Shown: one piece after another, positions 51,443 to 63,850 of the stretch
Numbering within the stretch: the first letter of the stretch is position 1
How the letters are laid out: every line of letters begins with the position of its first letter
From: Elgaria multicarinata webbii
Lineage: Eukaryota > Chordata > Lepidosauria > Squamata > Anguidae
Direction: 5' to 3'
DNA length: 64,000 bases
Assembly (NCBI RefSeq): GCF_023053635.1
Contig: NC_086183.1
Location: 35,135,501 to 35,199,500, forward strand
The notes under the pieces: model-generated
What the model saw: the letters and a program-made list of their open reading frames with translations, nothing else
Told to the model about the DNA's origin: nothing
Databases searched by the model: none
Translations under genes and position numbers: made by a program

Positions 51443-52291
51443 GCCTCAGCCGTAAAATGGTTTGGGAGACAGATTTGAATGTACAAATAGGACAACAGGG
51501 CTGGGAGGGACTATGGAAACAAAGAGCGTTGAGAAATATGTCAGTAAGAATAAAAGAGAATTATTTTAAAATTATATGGAGGTGGTACCTAACTCCGGTT
51601 AGATTGAATAAGATAAATAATCAGCAATCAGCAAACTGTTGGAGAGGATGTGGGGGTAAAGGAACGTATTTACATATGTGGTGGGAATGCAACTATGTTC
51701 AAAAATTTTGGAAGATGGTGTTTTTGGAGATTGAAGAAATTGTGGAAATGAAGATAGAACGAACACCAAAAGTTGCATTACTGTCACTATTTGAAGATTT
51801 AAAATGTAAAAAGGAAATCAAGGAATTGATAACGAATTTGCTGACTGCAGCAAGATTGATTGTAGCTAGGAACTGGAAGATTCAAGGGGATTATTCTATT
51901 GAAGAATGGTATAAAGAAGTATGGATATAGCTATTAATGATAAATTGACATGTAATATTAAATGGAGAAGAGGTTTAGCTAAATCAAATGATTTTGAAGG
52001 AATTTGGAAACAGTTCCTAATATTTGTGTTTTCTAAGGGAAGTGGGAAACTACCAGCAGAAGAAAGTATGAGATTTTGGAATCAGGAATGAGATCCCGAG
52101 GTGGGGGGTGCACTTGTATGTTAATTTTGGTTATGTTATTTAGATAAGATATTATGTATTCAACATTTCAATATTATGTAGTATGTTATGTGTTTTTTTA
52201 TTTCTTTTTGTGATAATGTAAATGTGTATGTTTAAGTATTGTAGGAAAAAAATAAAAATTTATATATATATATAAAAAAAGCCTCAGCCGT
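51443..52291 (+). mobile_element. L1-type LINE, 5'-truncated, with 11-bp target-site duplication
   Basis: An 11-bp direct repeat GCCTCAGCCGT at 51443-51453 and 52281-52291 brackets an AT-rich insert of 827 bp. The insert is open for about 158 codons and encodes an L1 ORF2 C terminus: NYFKIIWRWYLTPVRLNKI, the Cys-containing CWRGCGGKGTYLHMWWEC, and LLTAARLIVARNWK. A 3' UTR of about 340 bp follows and ends (TA)n-A7. The exact duplication and low-GC insert in GC-rich surroundings point to recent retrotransposition. Confidence 0.9.
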
Positions 52292-52344
52292 TCTGCATCC
52301 GCCTCCATCCCAAACAGAGGCACAACAGGTCTTTCACAGCCCTA

Positions 52345-52345
52345 C

Positions 52346-52408
<63 letters not shown>
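52345..52408 (+). repeat. (CT)n-(CA)n microsatellite
   Basis: About 13 CT units followed by about 19 AC units, 50 bp after the L1 insertion. Confidence 0.97.
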
Positions 52409-52410
<2 letters not shown>

Positions 52411-53290
52411 CCTTCTTTAAAGATTTGAGGCTCTGCGTGCGCTGCCCACTCATTCTCCCCCTTGGAAAGGCAGCAGGCAGTGGAAGAGGGTCTGCTCCAG
52501 AGGATGGCAGCATTTAATAACCCACCGGCTTATTCTAAAAACAACGCTGATCTGTGCTTTCGCATTCAACCCTAACCTGCCATGACGGGAGCAAAGAGCA
52601 CAAAGGCATCTCGCAAAGGGTGCTGAATCATAAAGTGGAAAGAGGCAGCCCCACCTCTGCTGTCAGAGGCCCCCAGCAAGGCAAGGCCCTTTGCCCCCGA
52701 GAACGATGGGCCTGCCCTGAAGAGTGGGGAGACTGGGAGGCAGAAGGCAGTGGCCTCTCCATCCCGAGTCCCCTCCCGTCTTGACGTGCCTCTCCCTGGA
52801 CTGGTCTGGAGAAGGCCCAGCTCAGGGGGCGGGGGTGGGGGTGGCCATGCCTCCTCCCTCCCCCTCCCTCGCTCCTGGGCAACGCAAGAGCAACAGGGGC
52901 CAGCCCTTCCGGAAACGAGCCGGCCTGCGCAGGAACCTCCTCCCTGAGAGCAGGGCTGGCAACGAGGTAGCTCAGCCATGCCTCAAGGCTCCTTTGTGCA
53001 GCGCTCCTGTGGGCCGGGCATTGGGAACAGGGCACCTTTGGCAAGGAGAGGCGCTCGAGTGCCATTCACCCTCTGCCTGCTGCACTCCCGCCCCAAAGGA
53101 GGCCTAGTGGCTAGGGCCCCATGAAGCACAGGCAGCCTCAAAGGCCGGAGGTGGGCAGCGCCTGCAGAGGGGAAGCCTTTGGTGTGGTTTGGCATGTGCT
53201 ACTAGAGCAGCCGCATTTGGCCTCTCCCTGCACCCGCGGCCCGGAGGTAGACGGAAAGGGAACTTGCGCGAGGCCACACATCCGATCCAC

Positions 53291-53532
53291 GTTAAAGGAA
53301 GCCAGATTCCAGCTGGACATCAGGAAAAATTTCCTGACTGTTAGAGCAGTATGACAATGGAATCAGTGACCTAGGGAGGTGGTGGGCTCTCCCACACTCG
53401 AGGCCTTCAAGAGGCAGCTGGACAAGCATCTGTCAGGGATGCTTTAGGGTGGATTCCTGCATTGAGCAGGGGGTTGGACGCGATGGCCTTGTAGGACCCT
53501 TCCAACTCTGCTATTCTATGATTCTATGATTC
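53291..53532 (+). mobile_element. CR1 LINE 3' end
   Basis: Starts GTTAAAGGAAGCCAGATTCC, encodes [18 protein letters not shown] and ends ATTCTATGATTCTATGATTC. Strongly 5'-truncated. Confidence 0.9.
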
Positions 53533-53544
53533 AAGGCAGAGGGG

Positions 53545-54010
53545 ACTGATTTAGAATCAGAGGTAGAAGGGACCTTGAAGGTCATCCGGTCCAACCCCCG
53601 TTCAGTGCAGGATCTGCAACTACAACATGCCTGGCAGGTGGCCGCCCAGCAAAATCTGCAGCGAAGCAGATTTTGGTTGAACATCAGGAAAAATCTCAGC
53701 GCGAGGGCTGTTCAACAGAGGAACAGATGGCCTGGATGGCTGTCCATCCCCAGAAATGTCCAAGCAATTTCCGGCGATGGACAGCCTACAGCCATCCAGG
53801 CCATCTGTTCTTCTGTTGAACAGCCCTCGCTCTGAGATTTTTCCTAATGTTGAACCAAAATCTGCTTCGCTGCAATTTCCACCCATCAGCGCTGGCCCTG
53901 CCCGCAAGCCTGCTCCATCTTGTCCATGGCAGCCCCTATCAGACATTTGAAGGCCACCATCAGGTCTCCCCTGAATCTTCTCCCCTGCAGGCTAAGCAGG
54001 CCCACCGGCC
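53545..54010. mobile_element. Composite CR1-related block containing a foldback
   Basis: Begins with a reversed CR1 tail (AATCAGAGGTAGAAGGGACC, TCATCCGGTCCAACCCCCG) and includes the palindromic segment at 53658-53873. It ends in antisense CR1 ORF2 sequence (TTTGAAGGCCACCATCAGGT, CTTCTCCCCTGCAGGCTAAG). Confidence 0.65.
53658..53873. repeat. Inverted repeat, arms about 91 and 98 bp
   Basis: The left arm (53658-53748) and the reverse complement of the right arm (53776-53873) differ at about four or five positions plus one 7-bp indel, and are separated by 27 bp. The arms carry CR1 wording (AGCAGATTTTGGTTGAACAT, CAGGAAAAATCTCAG). It would fold into one long hairpin. Confidence 0.9.
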
Positions 54011-56015
54011 TACCTGACGCCTCCCTCTCTACATACTGGGTCTCAAAGAGGGCAGGGGCGTCCCTTCTGCCACTCTTGGCCAAGCAAGGGCAGGAAGACG
54101 GGAGCAGCCCAGACTTCCAGCAGGGAGCAAGAGTCACTCGCTGGGAAGGACGGACCCTGAGAAAGGTCAAGGTAAGCCAGTGAGAGCCAGAGTCAAGAAC
54201 GAAGGGCGCGGGCAGTGGGGCTGGCTGCCGAAGAGGAGCCCCATGGCCAGCCAGGGCAGCTGTGGGCTTCCAGGCGACGCTTTCATGGCACTCAGCGCCC
54301 AGCTGCGTTCATGGAAATTCAGGGTGTGCGCGCGCACGTGTGTCTTCAACTTGTGACCTTCCCATGGATTCCCACTTCCGTTTTGGGTTTTTCCCCCCTC
54401 ACTGCACAAAATCCATTCAGGAGAAAGACAGAAGAGCTGCACAAGGCCTTCCAGTTGGGAGCACTGGGAGCACCCAGGCAACGAGCCAGCTTCCTCCCTC
54501 ACAGCTGGACAGCTCCAGAGAGGTGGGAGTGAGCAGGCCACCTCAGGAATCTGGGAGGCCAGGAAAGGCGGCAGGGGGGCAGGAGCCGCTCAGGGGCTTC
54601 CACTGCCGAGAGGCCAGCTTCCACTCTACAGTGACACCATCTGCAGCTTTCCAGAAAACCTGACCCGCTTCCAAGCTGCATATTTGTCAGGGGTGCAGCG
54701 CTGAGCTCACAGCCCTGGGCTGCCTGACGACCAAATCCCACAAGCCACCGATGAAGGGAGCGCTATTTAGGCGTGAAGGCAGGAGCCCAGTCCAGTCCCA
54801 TTCAAGGGAGAACTGCCCCCTTCACGAGAAAGGAGGAAAGCTGGCAGGCCGTGCCGCTGGCCAAGGAAGAATTCCCAGGCTGCCCCCTGGGAATGCCCAC
54901 AGCGATGGAACACCTGGCCCAGAGGAGGGCACCTCGGGCTTGGCTTGCAACGGGCAGAGGAGCGCACGGAAGAGGAGAGAGGCGCTCAGCGGCTGCCAAC
55001 TCTGAGGCCTGCGGCAAGTCCCTGGGACAGTCCAGAAAAGCCGCCCCTAGCTCCACCACCCAGAACCCTGCCTGGCCAACGGAGCACCCAGCTGGTCCCC
55101 AAGACAGCCCCGTTCCCCATCTGCCTTCCAGAAACACAGTGGCACCAGGGCTGCTTCTGGGAGGGGAGCGCAAAGAAGGGCAGACGCCCCCCCCCCCCGG
55201 AGAGGCTTCCCAGGCTGCCAAACAAGCTGAGGAGCCCCATGCAATTGACCAAACACAGATTTCTTCAGTGGTGCTTTGGTTTGGGGGTGGGTTTTTTTGG
55301 TGAAGTGGGGGGGGGGGGGGGCAAAATCTGCATCACCGTGTACCAGAAATCTGTTCCCTTTTTATTACTTTTCACATAATTTCTGCAATTCGGTTTATTC
55401 TAGAAACACGACGCGCCCACAGAGCTGGCTCCAGCAGACATAACAGAACACCCTAATCCTGCACAGCTCAGCAAGAGCGGCTGCTACCGAACGCAGGAGC
55501 GCCAACCAGGGGAGCAAGCAAGGACAAGGGAACCTCTGGGGAATTGTGAGGAAGCCAAAGGTGCCGCCGGCTGCTCTCCGGTTTCCAAGGCCCGTCCCAG
55601 GGGGCTCTTCTGCGGCTCCTCGAGCAGGAGGAGACAAACCAAATCCCTGCTTCGCAGCAGCTCGTAACACCCTTTAAAAAATGATGAGCAACAAATGTCA
55701 TGCCGGGCCCCATTGCGTCTCTGAAAGCTTCTAAATTTAAACCAGGCCCTGTTCTATTTAATGCAAAACGCGTTTGGTGGATTTGCTCTGCTAGGATCGG
55801 AAGAGACAATCAAGTAAACAAAGGTAAGGCCAAAAGAAAAAGAGAGTCCCAGCCAAGCAAGTTTGGGAACGGTGACCATCCGGGATGAATGGCTCTTTGT
55901 CCACTGCCTCCCTCCTGGTGAGAACGGCAGCCTCAGCATCCACACGTGAAATCCTCAGCACAGGGCTGGCTCCAAAATAGCTGAGGCCGGTTCTTTGGAA
56001 GCAGGATGCTTCCGC
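54011..56015. other. No gene or clear repeat seen
   Basis: Moderately GC-rich DNA. A run of about 15 G at 55307-55321 is the only striking feature. Open frames lack conserved motifs. Confidence 0.4.
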
Positions 56016-56019
56016 ACAC

Positions 56020-56150
56020 CGGATGCTGGGGCACATGGGTGCGAGCGTGCTCCTGCGCTCGCATCCTGCTTGTGAGCGTCCGATGGGGGGACGTGGTAGA
56101 AAAGAACGCTGGACTGACGTAGGCCTTTGTTCTGATCCAACAGGGCACTT
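56020..56150 (+). mobile_element. Old CR1-type fragment
   Basis: GGATGCTGGGGCACATGGGT, CATCCTGCTTGTGAGCGTCC and GAACGCTGGACTGACGTAGG are a diverged form of the 50638 copy. Confidence 0.6.
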
Positions 56151-58030
56151 CGGCCGTCATGGACGCCCACTTGCCAACAGGGGATCGGCTGGCTGGGCCC
56201 CAGCCGCTGGCCAAACAGGGCGGGGACAGTGTGTTGGGGAGTGGCGTGCCCCATGAGTGAGTCAGCACAAAATGCTGGACCCCGTTCGACTGACCTACTT
56301 TGAGGGGGAGCTCTGAGAAGAGGTTTTGTTCCCAAGCTACTAATGAGGGCACTGCTGCCACCGTTACTGGGCTGTCTCCATTTGCTATGGGGAATGACGG
56401 TGCCACCAGAAACAGGACGCTTTCCAGAACACAAGCAACGGATGCGAAGCCAAAATCTCCCAAGGCAGCCCCATGGGGAAATCTGCGCAGCAAGGGCCCC
56501 TTCGTGCCTCGAGAGAACCCCTCCCTCCCTCCCACCCAGCCCCCGGCCCACTCTTCCACTCGCTCCCTGCAATCTGCAGAGAGGTGGCTTGCCCTAAGAA
56601 GCCTTCACAGGCCTCTGCTGCACAAGGGCGAAGGGCGTGACGCCAGGCCCTCGAGGAGCTGGGACACCGCTCCCCCAGCCAGCCAGCCAGCCAGCATCAA
56701 CTGGCGTGACCCCACAGTGCGGGAGGGAGGGAGGGGAGCAGGCAGATGCGTCTCTGAGATAATCGGACATGACAACCTTCATACAGCAGCATCCTGGGCA
56801 GCTGATCCATTTGCAGCTGCCCTGCTAAGAAAACCATGGTGTCTGATTTCATTTGGGAATCACAGACTAGTGAACTCCAAATTCTTCCCAGGCTCAGCAG
56901 GCTGGAAGATTCCTCGGCTTGTCTTTGCCAGCATGGAGCAGGCCGCTGTGAGGCAGGCCCAGACCGGAGTCGATGGAGAGCCCCTTTCTTCCCCAGAGGC
57001 CGTGGGACGGCTCCTCCACCACTCACACCCCTGGGGCACGCCGGGGCTGCTAGCACCCCAGTCTCAGGCCCAACAGTCCTCCTGTTAGTACAGCTGGGCT
57101 GCATCCTGCACAGCTCCACCTCAGCCACGCCTGGTGGGCTGGCAGACCTTACGAATGAGGTGCAGCACACAGGAGCTGGGGAGCGGAGAGGAAGGTTTCG
57201 GGCTGTCGGATTTTTTACTGGCCGGGGCAGCCCGTACCCTGCAACGGCAACGCTCGGCCCAAAGTCAGTGCCAAGCACGGCACTCCCAAGTCACTGAGCT
57301 CACCTCAGAAAGACACGGACGCACAGGGCCCTGCCTGGGCATGTGACCCGCTGGGCTAAGGTTTTGACAGAAGCCCCAGCCCTCCTCCGGCTGCATGCTC
57401 AAGGGGCCCCTGCCTCCCCACTCAGTTCACACTTCTGGCCGACACAGGGGCTACAAAAACGGAAGCAAGGCAGAAAGACAGGTGCCTAACAGCACCCACA
57501 GCAGCTCAGGAGGGATGGGCTGCATGGCTGCACAGATGACCACTCAAAGAATGACAGTCACATGTAAGCAAGCCTTCTTGGTGGTCACTAGGCAGTCCCA
57601 CATATGAACAGAGCAGCCAGCTCACCTACTGGATGTGGGGCAGGTGCTAAGAAGCTATAGGCCTGAGCACAGGCTGTTCAAAAGGAGGCATTGGTCCTGG
57701 CCCAGGTATCAGGCCAACAGTGATGGACAAACATTGAGGGCTGAGACCAGGTAGCTGCTCCACCACCACCCACTCCCTGCAGGAAGGCTGTCGAGGCAGT
57801 GAGGGCAGCCCTGGTGGAACATGCCTCCACTGAGTCTGGAACCAGGAACATTGTCAGTTAGTAGCACAAGTGGACAGTTAAAAACGTTAGAGCCAAAGGC
57901 CCTGACGTCTCAGAGGTGGCCCACGAAGGTGGCCTGTCCAGCTTGCAAAGGCTTGGCTGCCCACTGTCCCACTACCAGGGACCTGGAGAGGCAAATCCCA
58001 CTACTAGTGCCAATCCCTGATGGGAGAACT
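56151..58030. other. No gene seen
   Basis: A (CCAG)n stretch lies near 56677-56697. Otherwise there is no recognisable coding, RNA or repeat feature. Confidence 0.4.
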
Positions 58031-58367
58031 TTGCTATCCCTTTTTGGTTTTTAATTTTTAAAATTATTTTTTCCATTAAACAGATAAAACTTTTAACAGT
58101 AGAGTACAAGAGCTCATTATACTGCATAAACATCAACATTCAGTTTTGTAGTGCCAAAGTTACACTAGATAGAAAGAGCTGCACAAGGTATATATATTCA
58201 ACGCTGAAGACATTGCCTCAGTGGTCCCTCTGGCCATCTTAAATCTCATACCATATAGATTATCCATGCTAAATTTCATGCAGTTGGGACTAATCATCTC
58301 AATTTTATAATGGGCAGAATGATCAGGGGTTACAATAGTAGAACTCTGCAGAAATCTAGTTATTATT
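58031..58367. other. AT-rich segment, unassigned
   Basis: Sharp drop in GC compared with its surroundings. No conserved frame. It could be an unrecognised LINE body upstream of the L2 tail that follows, or noncoding sequence. Confidence 0.3.
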
Positions 58368-58545
58368 TTGTTATTTATTGCATTTGTATACTGCCCCATA
58401 GCCGAAACTCTCTGGGCGGTTCACATAAGATAAAAACACTTAAAACAATATACAAAAATTAAAAACCACAAAAACATGCAATATACACATACATTTAAAA
58501 CCACTATAACAACTTTTAAAACTATGAGCCAAAAAACAGGGCCAG
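58368..58545 (-). mobile_element. L2-like LINE 3' end (antisense)
   Basis: TTATTTATTGCATTTGTATA, then CCCCATAGCCGAAACTCTCT and GGGCGGTTCACA, then A-rich UTR matching 18180-18340. Confidence 0.7.
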
Positions 58546-59124
58546 GCTCATTGCATACTGCTAAATGTTCAGCAAAGTAAATCCCAGTGTGAAACCGTTG
58601 AACTAGCATTTATGAACAAGTAGTTTGTCTTGTATACATTTAAAGTTCTGCACACCATAGTGTACCTCTTGCATTTTACAGCCTTTTGGATCCCCTTTTT
58701 CACTATACCTGTGCACATGGAGGGAGGTATAGTGAGTGAATACAAGAGGGAAAGAGAACAAGAGTGCAAGCAAGAAAATCGGACAGAGATATACAGTGTG
58801 ACACCAATACTTCATGCATACAGTGAAATGACCTGTACTCCAAAATAAATGCCCTAATAAATATGTCCATCTTCTAAGGCGTTGTTTGGGTTTTCAAAAT
58901 GCACATGCATAGCAGCCCTGGGCCCAACTTCATTTGCAGGCTAAGTTCCTGGGAGGTCAGCCAACTTCAACAGCCTGTTTTAGCAGCAAAATTCAATCAC
59001 TGTCAATTCTCATCTCTGGCATGTGCTAAAGAGCACATCAGAACGTTTACAAGAGTGAATGTCACAGAAGCGGAAAGGTGGCATTGGCACTGCAAGTGCT
59101 GGCAACCTCTCCCCCCACCCTCCA

Positions 59125-59681
59125 TTTATCACTGCTGCAAAAGGCCCTGGTTAGGCCTCATCTAGAGTCTTGCGTCCAGTTCTGGGCTCCACAATTCAAG
59201 GAGGACGCAGACAAGCTGGAGCGTGTTCAGAGGAGGGCAACCAGGATGATCAGCGGTCTGGAAACGAAGCCCTATGAAGAGAGACTGAAAGAACTGGGCA
59301 TGTTTAGCCTGGAGAAGAGAAGACTGAGGGGAGACATGAGAGCACTCTTCAAATACTTGAAAGGTTGTCACACAGAGGAGGGCCAGGATCTCTTCTCGAT
59401 CCTCCCAGAATGCAGGACACGGAATAACAGGCTCAAGTTAAAGGAAGCCAGATTCCAGCTGGACATCAGGAAAAACTTCCTGACTGTTAGAGCAGTACGA
59501 CAATGGAATCAGTTACCTAGGGAGGTTGTGGGCTCTCCCACCCTAGAGGCCTTCAAGAGGCAGCTGGACAACCATCTGTCAGGGATGCTTTAGGGTGGAT
59601 TCCTGCATTGAGCAGGGGGTTGGACTCCATGGCCTTGTAAGTCCCTTCCAACTCTGCTATTCTATGATTCTATGATTCTAA
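59125..59681 (+). mobile_element. CR1 LINE 3' fragment with open ORF2 C terminus
   Basis: One open frame runs from upstream into the element and encodes [78 protein letters not shown] and a stop at about 59591. The 3' UTR and ATTCTATGATTCTATGATTC follow. It is the longest CR1 C terminus in the window without a break. Confidence 0.93.
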
Positions 59682-59699
59682 GGCACCCTTTGTTTAAGG

Positions 59700-62600
59700 T
59701 TTTCTGAACGTCAGTGGCCGAGCCAGAGATGCAAGTCGCAATCCTGACCCCACTGTTGCTTTCTGACTACAGGCATAGCCAAGATGTGCGAGAACAAGGT
59801 GCTCAAGCAGGGCTCTCGGAGCCACAACTCCATCCCTTCCAACCATGTTGCAAGGCCCTTGAGAACACGCACACACACACACAGAGCGCCCTGGAAGGAG
59901 CTGACAAGTACCCTGCAGGCTGCAAAAGGAAGAGGGCGATCTGAATTGCACACCATGGAGAGAAGGCCACAATGGCAAACTGAAGCCACAGTTCAGAGAG
60001 AGTTGATGGTGAGGCGGAAGAGGAGTCCTTGAGCAAGCAGAGAGGGTTGCAATGTCTCCCGGGCAGCAGATCCCACAGCTGCTTTTGGAACAGCTCCCCG
60101 CAAGACACATGTGTGGATTGTGTCCTAGAACTAATCTCCCAGGCTGGTTTTTAAGGCAGAACAAAAGGGTGCGCAGGAACTTTCCACAGGGCTGGAGGGA
60201 GAACGGCGTGTGCAAAGGGAGAAGAGGGCAGGTGCCACAGAGCCTCCCTCTCGCGCGGAAGAAGGGGCACTTAGAGGCGCAGTTAGAGGGCCAAGAACCA
60301 ATGCAGCAGAAGGAATGCGTGGAACAACTCGGTTTTGCTATGTTACTCTCAAGAGCTTTCTCCAAAAGCAATTAAACAGACTGAATTAATCTGGAAGAGA
60401 TGGAAATGTCTCCACATGGAAGAGGAGGAGGAGGAAAGGGTAGGTCAGGGCAAGGAGTAAGGGGGTGGGAGTGGGAGTGGGAAGAATGAGGAACCCCCTC
60501 TGCAAACTGAAGAACACAATGAAATCATTCAGGAGCTGCTAGCAGGGGCAGCCCTGGGGACCTCTGGAACACCACCGGCCTCCCCAGAGTTCACAGGCCC
60601 TGGCCGCCCCCAGAGGCAAAGGTCTCACAAACGAACGGCTCCGTTAGCACTGTTGTTTACTTCGCCCAAAGGCAGCAGCTGCCCCTCAAAAGCAGCCCTG
60701 CCAGGGCTGGAACAGTCAGCTTTGGCTTCCCGGGCTTTGCTGCAGCAGAGAAGGAGAACAAAGCAGCGGTGGGGAAGGGGGCGCACTTTGGAAAGGCCCC
60801 CCTTCTCTAGGCAAAGCCCCCTCGTTTCCTTTGGAACCTGGTGAAACCTGCCTGGGTCACTAATGGCCAAGAGCTCTCCCAGGAGGACAAACGACCCAAA
60901 CCCTGCAACCCCAACACCTTGGCCAGCGGGATGTACTCGGGTAGAACTGAAAGCCCAGTCGCGGGGTGTGGCTCTTGCACACTCTCAGGCGGTGCGTCCT
61001 TCATGCTCCTCCCTCAAAAAGCATGGCTGGCTGGCCCTTGCCTTGGGAACCTCTCCCAGTCTGATTGCAGGGGGCTGCCGTGCTCAAGCGCAGAAAAGCC
61101 TTTCACTGGAGTGGAGGAAAATGGGTGCTGGAATCCCCTAGTTCAAAGGTCAAGGGGAGCTGCAGGGTGCTACCACTCCAAGGGCATCTCACATTAGGCC
61201 TACTAGGCCTCTCCAACCAGTCCGCCTGCCCTTTGATCCTCACCCCCCCCCCAATCTTCTTCCCACTGACAGGAGCCTGGCATCTGGCGGCAGCTGCTTG
61301 CCCCTGGGCAGTTAAAGAGCACTGTGGCGGCAGCAGCAGCCATTGCAGATCAGCAAACTGTGGGCACTGCAGGCCAACCCATGCTCCCCCTTTGCCTGAG
61401 GGTGCCACGGCCACTCCAGCAGCCACTGGGAGCAGCAGGTGGAGGGCAAGGAAGGCAAAGGCTCACAGGGCTGCCCTGCCTCGCTGGCTTTTCTGGGCCG
61501 GAACCACCCATGAGTCAAGCCTCCCTGAAGCTCAATCTGCCTATGGGCTGGATCCAGAGGGATTCATGATGCAACTGGCCAGACCCAGATCCTTCACCCG
61601 GATCATCCATTCCTGGCACACTGAAAATGGGCCTTGCTTCTAAGTCAACCACAAAACCATAGACTTACTAAAAAAGAAAAGCTACGCGGACTATTCCATT
61701 GCCTGGAATCAGGCTTTTGTGGTTCCTTTTGATAATCAATTTTCTTTTGCTACCCCAGGGTGGAAGTGACAGCTGCCACGGAAAACAAAGGGAAATCTGC
61801 AATTTGAGGAGGAGGCAGCAGCATCTGACTCCTTCACCTCCATAGGAAGAGAGAGAGGAGCCTGGCCTGGCTTTGTTGCTACAATTCAGGGCATTTTCAC
61901 ATGAAAGATGTGACCTTACAGACTTCTAAACTTTTTTTTAATTACCCTGCTGATGAACATGCAAAGGGAAAGGCTGTGGCACAGAGAAGCACTAATTGAT
62001 TCTAGCAACCCGAAGAAATGTGTGTGATAGGCTGACAACCAGTTATCCATTTCAACAGAGTTTAATTCTCTTCCATGAAGGTTATTGGGGGCACCTTCAA
62101 TTTTGCTCTATTTATGAGTTCCATTTCACTCTAAGGCTCAGATGTATCTTCTCTCGCTTACATGCTGAGGGTCATCGCCTGAAAAACTGTTATTACAACT
62201 TTGGAACTGCCTAACGCCACAGTTGTGATGGGCATACGCCCATTGTTACTCATGAAAGGGAAGATTTTCCACCCCACATCGCTCGGCTCAGTCCCGCAGG
62301 GCCTCCGGATAGGGCTCAGCCCCAGTCCGCATCCCTGCAGAGCCCCTGCCGCTCCAGGAGGCAACACTAGGCTCAAGGCCCGACCTGGCAGAAAGCAGCT
62401 TCCTATGTCCCTAGTCAACTCTGTTGTCATTGTCCCCATAGTAGAGGTTGCCCTAGGGCTACTCCTCTTCTCCAACCCCACCCCACTGAGAGGGCTTTTG
62501 AAATTCAGTGAGTGAGCAGAGCTGTGAAGTCAATCACAGCAGCAGCACTGGGGAGGGTGCAACCCATTCAGTCACACTCCCGCCCCCCACCTACCTACCC

Positions 62601-63585
62601 CCCCCCCGCTTTCCCCCACACACACCCTGCTTTCCCACCCACCCCTTTTCTCCCTGTGGCTGGGAGCAATGTTGATGTCAAGGGTATCCTGTAGGGAAAA
62701 GGGCCAACTGCCCACTCCTGAAGGGCAGCGTTTGGAATCCCCTCCCCAGACTCCTTCTCCCCGCTTAAAAAAACCAACCACCCGTAGTTTGAGTGCCAGT
62801 GGTTAAAATGCTGCCGGGGAGGCTATTCCCCACCCCCACCCGGCTGTCTGTGGCTGGCTTGGATTTCCACCTGCAAATCCCCAATGCCACACAAACCGCC
62901 CGCGGGGCTGCAGCAGACGTCAGCCTCGTGCCACGGCCCCATCAGAACCCCAGGGCTCAGCCCCAGGCGCTCCACTGACTTGCACACAGACCTGTTGGAC
63001 ATTTGGCCGCAAAGCTCCAAATGAGCCTCCCAGGCAAATTCAGAACCTGGACGCTGCTTCCGGGGGGGGGGGGACGGACGCAGGTTTCAGTGAATCTTTG
63101 TAAAAGGCAGAGAGAGATTCTCTCTGGCCTGTAAAATCCAGAGGCCTTTTCCAGAGGGGAATGTCAAGCGTTTGATTCATCTTGCAACCTGCCTGCACCG
63201 AGCAGTGAGTCATTGCCGGGCTCTGGCAACAGCCCCGAGGGCCCAAAACAGACAACCAACGTCATAAACGACGCACTGTCATAATTCCTGTCCACACAGC
63301 CACGCTGCGCCCAGGACTGGGCTTCAGTGGCGACCTGAGGGCCCACGGCCTACGTTCAAGGCAGGAACAGCAACCAAGCTCCCAGCGTAAAGCTGTGCCA
63401 GATCACACCCACGGAGTTGTAAAGTCAATGTGGCGCCCGTGGACGCCACAGGCTATTTCACCCATGATGAGCACCCTGTCAATATGCAACCTCCTCCGCT
63501 TGGGGGTCGTTGTGTTATGTGAATCTGGCAAACGTGGGTGATGCAAGGGTTAAGTAACCTGCAACAAGCCACAGTGTTTCGTCCG
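59700..63585. other. No gene seen; possible conserved AT-rich island near 61900-62220
   Basis: Short AC and GGA/GAG repeats lie near 59869-59882 and 60420-60435. At 61900-62220 a low-GC block with homeodomain-like TAATTGATT and ATGCAAA words lacks any repeat I know and could be a regulatory element. Open frames have no family features. Confidence 0.35.
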
Positions 63586-63589
63586 AACC

Positions 63590-63850
63590 CTATCAGGGAG
63601 AAACCCATCTCCCTGCCCACTTTCTCTATCATTTTGTCCAACTCTCTCGTGTCTCTCCTGGCTCACCTTTTCTCTAAGCAAAACAGTCCCAGATGTTGTC
63701 ATCTTACTCGCAGGGGAGTTGCTCCAGCCCCAGGACCGTTTTGGTTGGCCCTTTCTGCACCTTTTCCAGCTCTATGTTGTTATTTTATTTTTTTAGCTGC
63801 GGTGACCAGAATTGTGCACAGTACTCCAAGCGTGCTTTGAAAGTGCTTTA
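63590..63850 (-). mobile_element. CR1-type LINE fragment (antisense)
   Basis: GTCTCTCCTGGCTCACCTTT, CACCTTTTCCAGCTCTATG and TGACCAGAATTGTGCACAGT match the antisense ORF2 C terminus of the older CR1 subfamily, as in 11050-11330. Confidence 0.8.

Noticed and set aside
51604-51930. A host gene at the AT-rich open frame
   Set aside because: The protein is an L1 ORF2 C terminus and the block is bounded by a target-site duplication.
59694-60371. 225-codon minus-strand frame
   Set aside because: Cys/Ser/Leu-rich with no recognised domain, no splice logic and no conserved motif. It is probably chance.
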